A DNA stretch of 23,943 nt from JAFGRR01 sp964499235 (GTDB lineage: Bacteria; Planctomycetota; Phycisphaerae; UBA1845; Fen-1342), in NCBI GenBank assembly GCA_964499235.1, contig CAZCKC010000043.1, positions 1-23,943 of the forward strand, read 5' to 3'. The notes below the pieces were generated by a model. The model ran no database searches. It was given only the letters and a program-made list of their open reading frames with translations, and was not told the origin of the DNA. The first letter of the stretch is position 1. Each line of letters opens with the position of its first letter. Both the position numbers and the translations under genes were made by a program. Shown here piece by piece: positions 7,900-15,696 of the stretch.

Positions 7900-8624
7900 G
7901 ACGCCGGCTCACCCGGCGGCAACGCTTCCTGCTCGCCGACCCCCGCGCAGAGGGCTTCAGCAATCCGGTCCAGCTGCGTCGCCAGCGTCGCATCCACGCG
8001 GACGTGCTGGCCGACCAGCCGACAGCCCCCGCGATCCACCGCCGCATCCGCCACCAGCTTCAGGTGCATCCGCCCGTCGAGCGACGCGGCGAAGCCCGCG
8101 GCCCACTCCCGGACCGCCTCGATGTCCGCAGGGTTCAGCCGGACCTCCGGATCGCCGGTGTGCCCGACCGTGTCCAGCACGTGCCGCACGTTCTCGATCG
8201 CCGCGTCCGCGCCCTGCTCCGGCAGCACCTTGCACACGCGCCGCGCAATCGCCAGCGCCAGCTGGATCACGCCGTGCTCGCTCGCCGCCAGCAGCCGCCA
8301 CTTCTCCTGCTCAAACGATTGCAACGCCGCATCCAGCGCCGCCGTTAACTGCCCCAGCTGCTCGCGATACTCTGCGAAGACCTTCTCCCGCGCCTCGGCC
8401 ACGATCTCGGCGTGGCCGGCCGCGCGCCCTTCCGACCGCCCCCGCTCCAGCGCCGCCTGGTGCGCCGCGGCGATCTTGTCGGCCGCGTGGGTTTGCGCAC
8501 TCGCCACGATCACGTCCGCCTGCGCCCGCGCCTGCGTCAGCATCCGCTTCGCGTAGCCGTCCAGGTCGCGAAACGAGAACGTCGCTACCGAGGCCGTGCG
8601 ATCGCGTTTAATAATCCCTGCCAC
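7896..8624 (-). CDS. fliH: FliH, flagellar export ATPase regulator
   Basis: FliH binds FliI, holds it inactive as a FliH2-FliI complex, and docks it to the C-ring. The 242-residue protein has a helical Ala/Gln/Glu-rich middle with the small-residue repeats AALERGRSEGRAAGHAE. The C-terminal half matches the V-type ATPase E-subunit-like fold, with ALAIARRVCKVLP, then VRLNPADIEAVREW and GGCRLVGQHVRVDATLATQLDRI. The frame is open from a GTG at 8639. The GTG at 8624 (protein VAGIIKRD) has GGAGG 8 bases upstream and is preferred. The stop overlaps the fliI start, and fliG ends about 55 bases upstream. Confidence 0.92.
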   Translation of the reverse strand: MAGIIKRDRTASVATFSFRDLDGYAKRMLTQARAQADVIVASAQTHAADKIAAAHQAALERGRSEGRAAGHAEIVAEAREKVFAEYREQLGQLTAALDAALQSFEQEKWRLLAASEHGVIQLALAIARRVCKVLPEQGADAAIENVRHVLDTVGHTGDPEVRLNPADIEAVREWAAGFAASLDGRMHLKLVADAAVDRGGCRLVGQHVRVDATLATQLDRIAEALCAGVGEQEALPPGEPAS

Positions 8625-8679
8625 GCGCAAACCCTCCACGCCCAGGCCGAACCTGCCCCGGGCGGCGCCCCGAGCTCAG

Positions 8680-9720
8680 CTAGACGATCATGTCCTTTTC
8701 GGAGCCCTTGCCCGAGATGATCAGCTCGCCGGCGTCCTCCAGGCGGCGGACGATGTCAACGATCTTCTGCTGCGCGGACTCGACGTCGCTGATCCGCACC
8801 GGGCCCATGAACTCCATCTCCTCGCGGATGAGCTGGGCGGCCCGCTCGGACATGTTGCGGAAGATCTTGTCGCGCAGATCGTCGCTGGCCGTCTTGAGCG
8901 CCAACGCCAGCTCCTCGTTCGCCACCTCCTTGAGCACCGCCTGGATCCCCTTGTCGTTGACCTGCAGGATGTCCTCGAAGACGAACATCAGCCGGCGGAT
9001 GTCCTCCACCAGGTCGGCGTTGTCCTTCTCCAGCGTCTCGAGGATCGCCTTCTCCGCCGCCCGACCGGCCAGGTTCAGCATCTCCGCCACCGACGGCACG
9101 CCGCCGGCACGCTCGAAGCGCTCCGAGACCAGGCCCGCCAGCCGCTTCTCGAGCCCCTTCTCCACTTCCTTGATGACGTCGGGGCTGGTCTGGTCCATGT
9201 TGGCCACCCGCGTGACGACCTCGACCTGCCGCTCCTTCTCGAGCCCGATCAGGATCTCCGCCGCCATCGACGACGGCAGGTGCGCCAGGATCAGCGCGAT
9301 CGTCTGCGGGTGCTCCTCCTGCAGGAAGGTCAGCAGGTTTTCCTTCTCGGTCTTCTGCAGGAAGTTGAACGGCTGCTCGTGTACCTGGTGCTCGATCGCC
9401 GAGATGATCCGCCGCGCCTCGTCCGGCGGTAGCGACTTCTCCAGCAGCGACCGCGCCCACGGCAGCCCGCCCGCGTCCGCGTACTGCCGCGCCAGCACCA
9501 TGTTGTAAAACTCGGTGATGACCTCCTTGCGGACGCCCGGGTTCACCCGGTCCAGCCCCGCGATCTCGCGCGACACCTCCTCCACGATCTCCTGCGGCAT
9601 GCGCTTCATGATCTTCGCGGCCGTCTCCTGCGACAGCGACAACAGCATGATCGCCGCCTTCTGCGCCGGCGCCAGGTCGCTGACGTCCTTGACTTCCTTT
9701 CGTTTCCCGATCCGCGCCAT
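8680..9720 (-). CDS. fliG: FliG, flagellar motor switch protein
   Basis: FliG forms the upper C-ring, binds FliF and FliM, and meets the stator to produce torque. The 346-residue protein has all three domains. The N-domain spans about 15-110. The middle domain carries the FliM-binding EHPQ motif at 136-139. The C-domain has the MFVF hinge motif at 245-248. The torque helix region NMSERAAQLIREEMEFMGPVRI keeps the key charges, with K276, R293, E300/E301 and R309 corresponding by eye to the classic charged residues of Escherichia coli FliG. The length is normal. It starts 25 bases after fliF. Confidence 0.97.
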   Translation of the reverse strand: MARIGKRKEVKDVSDLAPAQKAAIMLLSLSQETAAKIMKRMPQEIVEEVSREIAGLDRVNPGVRKEVITEFYNMVLARQYADAGGLPWARSLLEKSLPPDEARRIISAIEHQVHEQPFNFLQKTEKENLLTFLQEEHPQTIALILAHLPSSMAAEILIGLEKERQVEVVTRVANMDQTSPDVIKEVEKGLEKRLAGLVSERFERAGGVPSVAEMLNLAGRAAEKAILETLEKDNADLVEDIRRLMFVFEDILQVNDKGIQAVLKEVANEELALALKTASDDLRDKIFRNMSERAAQLIREEMEFMGPVRISDVESAQQKIVDIVRRLEDAGELIISGKGSEKDMIV

Positions 9721-9745
9721 CCGTCACGCTCACCCATCCGGGCGC

Positions 9746-11461
9746 CTAAATGTCGTCTTCCATCCAGCGTTCAAACATGTTCGCCACCGTCTCCGGATCC
9801 TGGTCCACGAACTTCTGCACCTGGTCGACCATCTTCGAGACCTGCACCGTCGATTCGTCCACTTCCTGCGCGACCAGCACCCCCTCGGTCGCCTGCGAGC
9901 CGTAGCCCTCGTCGACCCGCGGCCCCGCCGCCGCCGACGCCGCCTTCTGCGCCGCCCGCCGCTGCGCCCGGCCCGCCGCGTCCTCGACGTCCGCCGCCGC
10001 CCGGCGGGCCGCCTCGATTGCATCCTCCGGCAAGCCGATCTCCATCCCGAACGACTCGCCGTCCTTCGTCTTCCGCGCCAGCCGGAACATCAGCCCCAGC
10101 GCCAGCAGCGCCAGCCCCATCAGCCCCGCCTGCGGCCCGAACCGCTGCAAATAGCCCAGCGCCCCGTCCGCCCCCGCCATCGTCACCACCTGCGGCTCGA
10201 CGAGGTCCTCGATGTGCCAGGTCACGTCCACGTTCGGCGTCGCCTGGTCCGCGCTCTGCGCCCGCACCAGCACCCGCACCTGCCGCTCGATCCGCTCCTG
10301 CTGCCGGCCAAACACCGTCTCCAGGTCGTCGAGCGTCACCGCCGCCGCGTCCGGGTTGCTCTTGCGGAACAGCGCTTCGAGGTAGGACTCCGATAAGCTG
10401 ATCGCCGCGAAGACGTTCTCCACGTCTCCGCTCGGCTTCAACTCCGACACGTGCTTGCGCCCTACCTCCAGCTCCGTCGTGTTCGAGCTCTGCGTTGAAC
10501 GCTCCGTCACGCCGGTCGTGGTCGTCGCCGCCGCCGTGTTCGGCCGCACCCCCGGATCCCCCCCCGGCAGCGTCCGCGTCGTCTCGGTCGACTCGCTGTT
10601 GATCATCGACTCGACGCCGGCCAGCGGCTCGTCAGTCGTCGTCTGCGTCGTGATGTGCTCGAGGTCGATCGAAACGTTGACGTGCGCATTGGGGTCTGGC
10701 AGCTGTGAGAGGATCTTCGCGGCCATCTCCCGCTCGCGTTTCAATTGCTGCCGGTAGAGGTTTGAGGGGCTGCCGTCCTCCTCCGACCCCCAGTCAATCG
10801 CCAGCCGCCCGCGGTTATCAACCACCTCGACCCGCTCGGTCTTCAGGTTCCCCACCGCCCCCGCCACCAGCCGCGCCGCCGCCACCGCCAGCGACCGCGG
10901 CACCGGCTCGCCGCCCTTCATCTCCAGCCGCACGCTGGCCGTCGCCGGGATCTCGTACCGCGCCACCAGCGTCCGCTTCGCGTTGATGTTCAGAAAAACG
11001 CTCGCGCTGCGCACGCCGTCAAACGAGCGCAGCACGCCCTCGAGCTGGTTCTGCAGCGCCACCGTCCAGCGCCGCTCCCCCTCCTTCTCCGAGATCCAGG
11101 GGTTGCTCGCCTCCACCAGCTTAGCGAAGCCGATCGACACGTCTGTCGGCAACGCCTCGCTCTGCTGCAGGCTCGCCAGCAGCTCCGACCGGTTGGCCGA
11201 CGCCCGCACGAAAACCTGGTTGCGCTCGATCTCGAACGGCTCCTGCATCCCCTCGAGCGCCGTCCGCATCGTCGCGAGCTGCTCGGGATTCAGCGGCTGG
11301 TCGAGCAGCGGCACCATCTTCGGCTCGGCCGCCCACTGCACCATCCAGACGATCGAGACCACGACGAGCGCCGTGCCCAGAAAGAGCGCCAGCCGCTGCG
11401 ACAGCGTCATGTCGCGCAACTGGGCGCTGATCTGCGCGATGATCTTGCGCAACTGCTCCAT
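9746..11461 (-). CDS. fliF: FliF, flagellar MS-ring protein
   Basis: FliF builds the inner-membrane MS ring, the first motor structure assembled. The 571-residue protein has membrane helices at about 25-43 (LALFLGTALVVVSIVWMV) and 445-462. Between them lie the ring-building motifs: PLLDQPLNPEQLATM, then the region with SVFLNI and VVDNRGRL. A Ser/Thr-rich beta-collar insert is at about 270-335. The C-terminus (MVDQVQKFVDQDPETVANMF) is the FliG-binding helix pair. ATG 11461 has GGGAG about 6 bases upstream; the frame is open 13 codons further, to 11500, but that start is less likely. The 121 bases between fliE and fliF contain GC-rich inverted repeats and no gene. Confidence 0.96.
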   Translation of the reverse strand: MEQLRKIIAQISAQLRDMTLSQRLALFLGTALVVVSIVWMVQWAAEPKMVPLLDQPLNPEQLATMRTALEGMQEPFEIERNQVFVRASANRSELLASLQQSEALPTDVSIGFAKLVEASNPWISEKEGERRWTVALQNQLEGVLRSFDGVRSASVFLNINAKRTLVARYEIPATASVRLEMKGGEPVPRSLAVAAARLVAGAVGNLKTERVEVVDNRGRLAIDWGSEEDGSPSNLYRQQLKREREMAAKILSQLPDPNAHVNVSIDLEHITTQTTTDEPLAGVESMINSESTETTRTLPGGDPGVRPNTAAATTTTGVTERSTQSSNTTELEVGRKHVSELKPSGDVENVFAAISLSESYLEALFRKSNPDAAAVTLDDLETVFGRQQERIERQVRVLVRAQSADQATPNVDVTWHIEDLVEPQVVTMAGADGALGYLQRFGPQAGLMGLALLALGLMFRLARKTKDGESFGMEIGLPEDAIEAARRAAADVEDAAGRAQRRAAQKAASAAAGPRVDEGYGSQATEGVLVAQEVDESTVQVSKMVDQVQKFVDQDPETVANMFERWMEDDI

Positions 11462-11582
11462 CAGGGGCTCCCGCCGGCTCCGCCGTCGTGAGGCGACCAC
11501 TTACATCTCGTCGGCTCCGCCGACGCGCTGCCGACCGACCCGGGGCCCGTCTGCCAGCCGCCCTCCGTCCGGCTGCTCGCCA

Positions 11583-11888
11583 CTAGACGCGGATCTGGCG
11601 AATCTCCGAGTACGCGTCCACCAGCTTGTTCCGAATCTCCATCAGCAGCGAGAACGCCACCTCGGCCTTGCGGGCCGCCGAGAAGACCTCCGACATGTTC
11701 TGCGACTCGCCCGTCAGCAGCTTCTGCACGCTCTCGCCCGCCTCGGTCTGGAACTGGCTCACCTCTTCGAGCTGCGCTCGCAGCGCCGCCGCGAACGCGT
11801 CCGGGCTGGCCGGCGCCGCCGTCCCTTTGTCGGGCGCCGCCGGACTGCCGCCGACGCGCTGAATGCCACCCGTTACCGGGTCGATCAT
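11583..11888 (-). CDS. fliE: FliE, MS ring-rod junction protein
   Basis: FliE joins the MS ring to the proximal rod and is the first rod-type export substrate. The 101-residue protein matches the family in length. It has the conserved C-terminal half: FAAALRAQLEEVSQFQTEAG, then the segment around LTGESQNMSEVFSAARKAEVAF, and a last helix with LLMEIRNKLVDAYSEI. The first 30 residues are Gly/Ala/Pro-rich and poorly ordered. It begins 29 bases after flgC, giving the standard flgB-flgC-fliE order. Confidence 0.95.
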   Translation of the reverse strand: MIDPVTGGIQRVGGSPAAPDKGTAAPASPDAFAAALRAQLEEVSQFQTEAGESVQKLLTGESQNMSEVFSAARKAEVAFSLLMEIRNKLVDAYSEIRQIRV

Positions 11889-11917
11889 GGCTGGTCCTCA
11901 AACCGGTCGCGCAGCAC

Positions 11918-12316
11918 TCACGCGAACAGCTGGATCGTCTCGCGCAGCATCGCCTTCGAGACGTTCATCATCGCCAGGTTCGCCTCGTACGCCCGCGACG
12001 CTTCCATCGCATCCACGTATTCCATCGTGATGTTCACGTTCGGCAGCCGCAGGTACCCGTCCGGCCCCGCGTCCGGGTGCCCCGGATCGAACCGCTGCCG
12101 AAACGGCGTCGGGTCCTCGAGGACCCGCGCCACGTGCACGCCCGCCCCGCCTTGCCCGTCACCCGCGATAAACTGCGCAAACCGCCGCCGGTACGGCACC
12201 AGCCGCCCGTCCTCCTGCCGCGTGGCCTCCGCGTTCGCGATGTTGCCCGCAATGATGTCGAGCCGCGTGCGCTGGGCCTTGATGGCCGACGAGCTGATCT
12301 CGATCGCTTCAATCAT
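11918..12316 (-). CDS. flgC: FlgC, flagellar proximal rod protein
   Basis: FlgC is a proximal rod subunit. The 132-residue protein has the rod/hook N-terminal motif ISSSAIKAQRTRLDIIAGNI plus ANAEAT. The C-terminal motif is LPNVNITMEYVDAMEASRAY followed by EANLAMMNVSKAMLRETIQL, which is diagnostic of FlgC. The size is normal. Its ATG overlaps the flgB stop (ATGA), so the two are coupled. Confidence 0.97.
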   Translation of the reverse strand: MIEAIEISSSAIKAQRTRLDIIAGNIANAEATRQEDGRLVPYRRRFAQFIAGDGQGGAGVHVARVLEDPTPFRQRFDPGHPDAGPDGYLRLPNVNITMEYVDAMEASRAYEANLAMMNVSKAMLRETIQLFA

Positions 12317-12750
12317 TTCGGCGTACCCTTGATCGCGGACATCAGGCTGCCATAGCGGCTGCCGAGCAATTTCGTTGCCAGCTGGTGCGAAAGCGTGTTC
12401 CGCGTCACCTCGGCCATCAGGTGCTCGATCTTCACGTTGGTCCCGTCATGAAAAAGCACATTCTGCGCCGGCTCGAGCGTCGGTTTTACGTGCAAACTGC
12501 CCTGCGCGTCCGTCGTGAACGGACCGTGCCGCCCGAGCTCCACCCGGTCGCGGTCCCGCGCCTTCGAGTCGTCCAGTGCCTCCCGCAGCGACCGCTGGAA
12601 CCCCGCCACATCCACCCGCTTCGTCTGATAATCGGGCGTGTCGATGTTCGCGACGTTCTCGGCCAGCACCCGGTGGCGCTGCTCGGTGAACGACGCGGCC
12701 AACTCCACCGCCCGCGTCGTGCGCGAAAACAAGAGTCGATCCAACCACAT
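12313..12750 (-). CDS. flgB: FlgB, flagellar proximal rod protein
   Basis: FlgB is the first proximal rod protein. The 145-residue form starting at ATG 12750 (MWLDRLLFSRTTRAVELAAS) carries the motif RHRVLAENVANIDTPDYQTK. It ends with the FlgB-type helix NVKIEHLMAEVTRNTLSHQL and LATKLLGSRY. The frame is open far upstream, to 13161, but that extension runs antiphase through the regulator gene and is not real. It is the first gene of the structural operon, about 66 bases after the regulator stop codon, and a sigma54 promoter candidate lies in that gap. Confidence 0.96.
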   Translation of the reverse strand: MWLDRLLFSRTTRAVELAASFTEQRHRVLAENVANIDTPDYQTKRVDVAGFQRSLREALDDSKARDRDRVELGRHGPFTTDAQGSLHVKPTLEPAQNVLFHDGTNVKIEHLMAEVTRNTLSHQLATKLLGSRYGSLMSAIKGTPK

Positions 12751-12790
12751 GGCCTGCTGTCCGCTCCGTTCCGGCGTCCGATCACAGCCC

Positions 12791-12806
12791 GGCACGCCGC
12801 ATGCCA
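12791..12806 (-). promoter_or_regulatory. Candidate sigma54 (-24/-12) promoter for the flgB operon
   Basis: Read on the minus strand the site is TGGCATGCGGCGTGCC. The sigma54 consensus is TGGCACG-N4-TTGCW. The GG and GC pairs are intact with the required 10-base spacing, and TGGCA is exact. It lies just past the stop codon of a sigma54 activator gene and predicts a transcript start near 12781, about 30 bases before the flgB ATG. It is also an imperfect dyad, so an operator is an alternative reading. Confidence 0.6.
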
Positions 12807-12815
12807 CCGCGACGG

Positions 12816-14222
12816 CTAAACCATCGACATCGGCTCGCGCCGGAAGGCGTCCTCGTCGAGCGAGCCTTCCTCGCGCCACTTCTTCAGCTTCAGGCCCAGC
12901 GTCCGCAGCCCGATCCCCAGCGCCCGCGCCGTCTTCTCGCGGTGACCATTGAACCGCTTCAGCGTCTTGATGATCAGGTCCCGCTCCGCGTCCGAGAGAA
13001 TGTTCCCGTCGCGGTACTCCACCTGGGCGGCCGCCGACTGCGCTGTCTTGATCGGCCCCGCCAGCAGCGGCGAGATCGTCGCCGGCGTCACCTCGCGCCC
13101 CGCTTCCAGCACACACAACCGCTCGCACAGGTTCTGGAGCTCCCGCACGTTCCCCGGCCACGAGTACTCGTTCAGCAGCCGCACCGTGTCAGCCGTAAAT
13201 CGCGGTCGCTCGCGTCCCTCGCGGTCGCAGATCCGCCCCACGAAGTGGTCCAGCAAGAGCGGGATGTCCTCGATCCGCTGCCGCAGCGGCGGCACCTCGA
13301 CTGGCAGCACGCTCAGCCGGTAGTACAGGTCCGCCCGGAACTTCGCCTTCGCCGACCAGTCCCGCAGGTCGCGGTTCGTCGTCGCGATCACCCGCACGTC
13401 GACCCGGCGGGTCACCGCGCTGCCGACGCGCTCGAACTCCCGCTCCTGGAGCACCCGCAGCAGCTTCGCCTGCAGCGCCGGGTCGATCTCCGAGACCTCG
13501 TCCAGCAGCAGCGTCCCGCCGTCGGCCAGCTCGAACCGCCCCTTCCGCGTCCGGTCAGCCCCCGTGAACGCCCCGCGCTCGTGCCCGAACAGCTCGCTCT
13601 CCAACAGCGTCGGCGACAGCGCCGCGCAGTTCACGCACAGCATCGGGTTGCCGCTCCGCGGCGAGGCGGCGTGGATCGCCCGCGCGATCAGCTCCTTGCC
13701 CGTGCCGCTCGGCCCGGTGATCAGCACCGTCGCCGAGCTCTGCGCCACCCGCTGCACCTTCTCGAGCACCGGGCGCATCGCGGCCGACTCGCCGATCAGC
13801 TGACGCTGCTGGTCGAGATCCTCGATCGTCCGCTTCATCGCCTCGTTGTCGCGCGCCATCTCCCGGTCGCGGATCGCCCGCTCGATCAGGATCGCGATCT
13901 CGTCCGCGTTGAACGGCTTCTGGATGTAGTCGAAGGCGCCCAGCTTCATCGCCTCGACCGCCGTCCCGACCGACGCGTACGCCGTCATCAGGATCACCGG
14001 CACGTCGATCCCCAGCCGCCGCATCTCGCGCAGCAAGCCCACGCCGTCCATCCCCGGCAGCCGCAGGTCGGTCAGGATCAGGTCGAACGGCCGCTGCCGG
14101 ATATGCGTCAACGCTTCCTGCGCATTGTCGTATGCCAGCACCGTGTGATCCTGCTGGGTCAGGGTCGCTTCCACCGACTCCCGCATCAGCGCTTGATCAT
14201 CAACCACGCAAATACAAGCCAT
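12816..14222 (-). CDS. NtrC-family sigma54-dependent flagellar response regulator (FlrC/FleR/FlgR type)
   Basis: This 468-residue activator switches on sigma54 promoters when phosphorylated. The receiver domain (1-120) has the acidic pair D8/D9, phosphoacceptor D52, T80 and K102. The AAA+ domain has Walker A GPSGTGKE at 170-177, the sigma54-contacting GAFTGA loop at 217-222 and Walker B GTLLLDE at 236-242. The arginine-finger region FRADLYYRLSVLPVEVPPLR follows. A Fis-type helix-turn-helix, about 418-455, reads LIIKTLKRFNGHREKTARAL. GGAAGGA lies upstream of the ATG. It is 23 bases after a histidine kinase gene and directly before flgB, so it very likely controls the flagellar operon. The specific orthologue name is left open. 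Confidence 0.93.
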   Translation of the reverse strand: MACICVVDDQALMRESVEATLTQQDHTVLAYDNAQEALTHIRQRPFDLILTDLRLPGMDGVGLLREMRRLGIDVPVILMTAYASVGTAVEAMKLGAFDYIQKPFNADEIAILIERAIRDREMARDNEAMKRTIEDLDQQRQLIGESAAMRPVLEKVQRVAQSSATVLITGPSGTGKELIARAIHAASPRSGNPMLCVNCAALSPTLLESELFGHERGAFTGADRTRKGRFELADGGTLLLDEVSEIDPALQAKLLRVLQEREFERVGSAVTRRVDVRVIATTNRDLRDWSAKAKFRADLYYRLSVLPVEVPPLRQRIEDIPLLLDHFVGRICDREGRERPRFTADTVRLLNEYSWPGNVRELQNLCERLCVLEAGREVTPATISPLLAGPIKTAQSAAAQVEYRDGNILSDAERDLIIKTLKRFNGHREKTARALGIGLRTLGLKLKKWREEGSLDEDAFRREPMSMV

Positions 14223-14245
14223 CGCTGTTTGTCCTTCCGTGTACC

Positions 14246-15166
14246 TTAAGCCGCGCTCGTCTGCCGGCCGCCTTCCTTGGCGTCTGCTCCGCTATCGGCC
14301 GCCGCGACCGCCGGGAGCGTGAATTCAAAGATTGCCCCACCCGCGTCCCCGTTCCGTCCGCTGAGCTGACCGCCGTGCGCCTCGATCAGGCGGTGGGCAA
14401 TCGTCAGCCCCAGCCCGGTGCCCGTGGGCTTGGTCGTGAAAAACGGGTCGAAGATCCGGTCGATCACGTCGTCGGCCAGTCCGATCCCCTCGTCGCTGAC
14501 GACGACGCGGACGAACACGTCCGCGTCCGCCGCCGCGTGCACCCGCACCGTGCTGCCCGGCGGCGACGCCTGCACGGCGTTGCTGATCAGGTTCACCAGC
14601 ACCCGCTGGATCCCGTCCGGATGCCCGTGCACGACCAGCCGCGGATCGGCCTGCGTGCATTCCAGCGTGACGCCGTGCTGCTCGAGCACGCCGCCGCACA
14701 CGTCGCGGGCCTTCCCGAAGAGCTCCTCGACCGCCACCGTCGCGACGCGCCCGCTCCGCGGCGCCAGTGCGAGCGTGTCCCGCACCACGCCATCGATCGC
14801 CGCCACGCCGCTTTCGATCTTCTCGATCAGCCGCTGCGCACCGGCCGCGTGCAGCTGCGCGAGTTCAGTCTTCAGCAGCCCGCTGTAGAGCTGGATCGCC
14901 CCAAGCGGGTTGCGGACCTCGTGAGCCACCCCGGCAGCCAGCTCCCCCAGCGCGGCCAGGCGCCGCCGCCGCTCCAGCTCGCGGTCCTTGCTGGCGAGCT
15001 CCTCGCGCAGGCGGATGACCTCGCGCTGCAGCGTCTCGTGCGTCGTCTGCAGCCGCTCGGTCACGCTCATGTATTCGCGGAGCACGTCGGCCAGCGGGTC
15101 CGGCCCCGATGGGCCCGATGCACCGCCGCCCGCCGTCAACGCCTGTTGGAGTGCCTCGTGGGACAT
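14246..15166 (-). CDS. Soluble flagellar sensor histidine kinase (FlrB/FleS/FlgS-like)
   Basis: The kinase of about 306 residues is the likely partner of the adjacent NtrC-type regulator. Residues 30-75 form a coiled coil (LQREVIRLREELASKDRELE). The H-box is ELAAGVAHEVRNPLGAIQLY with phospho-accepting H82. The N-box has N196 in RVLVNLISNAVQAS, the G1 box is SDEGIGL, the F-box is FDPFFTTK and the G2 box is GTGLGL. There is no membrane helix, PAS or GAF domain, so the signal is probably read by the N-terminal coiled coil, as proposed for cytoplasmic flagellar kinases that monitor export. Start: GAGG lies 6 bases before ATG 15166; ATG 15172 is the longer alternative. Confidence 0.92.
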   Translation of the reverse strand: MSHEALQQALTAGGGASGPSGPDPLADVLREYMSVTERLQTTHETLQREVIRLREELASKDRELERRRRLAALGELAAGVAHEVRNPLGAIQLYSGLLKTELAQLHAAGAQRLIEKIESGVAAIDGVVRDTLALAPRSGRVATVAVEELFGKARDVCGGVLEQHGVTLECTQADPRLVVHGHPDGIQRVLVNLISNAVQASPPGSTVRVHAAADADVFVRVVVSDEGIGLADDVIDRIFDPFFTTKPTGTGLGLTIAHRLIEAHGGQLSGRNGDAGGAIFEFTLPAVAAADSGADAKEGGRQTSAA

Positions 15167-15187
15167 GCCCATCCTCGACCGGGGAAA

Positions 15188-15652
15188 CTAACCATTCATA
15201 TCGGCAAGCGAGCCGCCGGACTGGGCCGGCTGCTGGGCGTACGCGGCGTTCGCCTTCTGGCCGCCCGACACCTCCTTCAGCTCGCCCGCGATCATCTGCT
15301 TGCGCGTCGAGAGCAACGCGCTGTCCTCGCGATCCGACTTCAAGATCGTCTGCAGCATGCCGTTGATCTCGTCGAGCAGCGCGCCGGCCTGCTGGCGACT
15401 GTCGTCGTCCAGCTCGCTGTAGGTCTCGTGCCAGTCCCGGCGGTACGGCGCCAGCTTCATGTTGAGCTGCGCCAGCTTGCCCACCAGCGCCTGCCGCTCG
15501 CGCAGCACGTTCAGCAGGCTTTCCGGCCGATCGCTTGCGATCAGCGTCCGCTGCTGCTCCGCCAGCTCACCCAGCCGCGTGTACAGGTCGCGCTGCTGCC
15601 GGAGAAGATCGATCAACTGTTCCGCGTGCCCCGCTGCTTGCGTTTCGGCCAT
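15188..15652 (-). CDS. flgN: FlgN-like flagellar export chaperone
   Basis: FlgN chaperones the hook-filament junction proteins FlgK and FlgL in the cytoplasm. This 154-residue protein is almost all helical. It carries the FlgN-type pattern LIDLLRQQRDLYTRLGELAE, followed by ALVGKLAQLNMKLAPYRRDW. The start at ATG 15652 is backed by GAGGAG 7 bases upstream; the frame is open to 15763, but that part overlaps the preceding gene. It lies 44 bases after the TPR gene and about 20 before the kinase gene. No flgK or flgL is in the window. The family call rests on length, helical pattern and context. Confidence 0.72.
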   Translation of the reverse strand: MAETQAAGHAEQLIDLLRQQRDLYTRLGELAEQQRTLIASDRPESLLNVLRERQALVGKLAQLNMKLAPYRRDWHETYSELDDDSRQQAGALLDEINGMLQTILKSDREDSALLSTRKQMIAGELKEVSGGQKANAAYAQQPAQSGGSLADMNG

Positions 15653-15696
15653 AACGGCTCTCCTCGTCTGCGTGGTGGTCGGCGGGCGACCGGTGC

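Noticed and set aside
6574..8556. Plus-strand frame of 660 codons opposite fliI and fliH
   Set aside because: Antisense shadow; it spans two well-recognised genes and has no domain of its own.
11510..11524. GTCGGC-N3-GCCGAC inverted repeat in the fliE-fliF gap
   Set aside because: Short, with no U-run, and close to similar GC-rich words. No support for a terminator or operator.
12751..13161. N-terminal extension of FlgB by 137 codons
   Set aside because: It runs through the regulator gene in another frame and is Gly/Ala/Arg-rich. FlgB homology starts exactly at ATG 12750.
12801..14249. Plus-strand frame of 482 codons opposite the NtrC-type regulator
   Set aside because: The translation is low-complexity Arg/Leu/Pro/Gln, while the minus strand shows every catalytic motif of the regulator.
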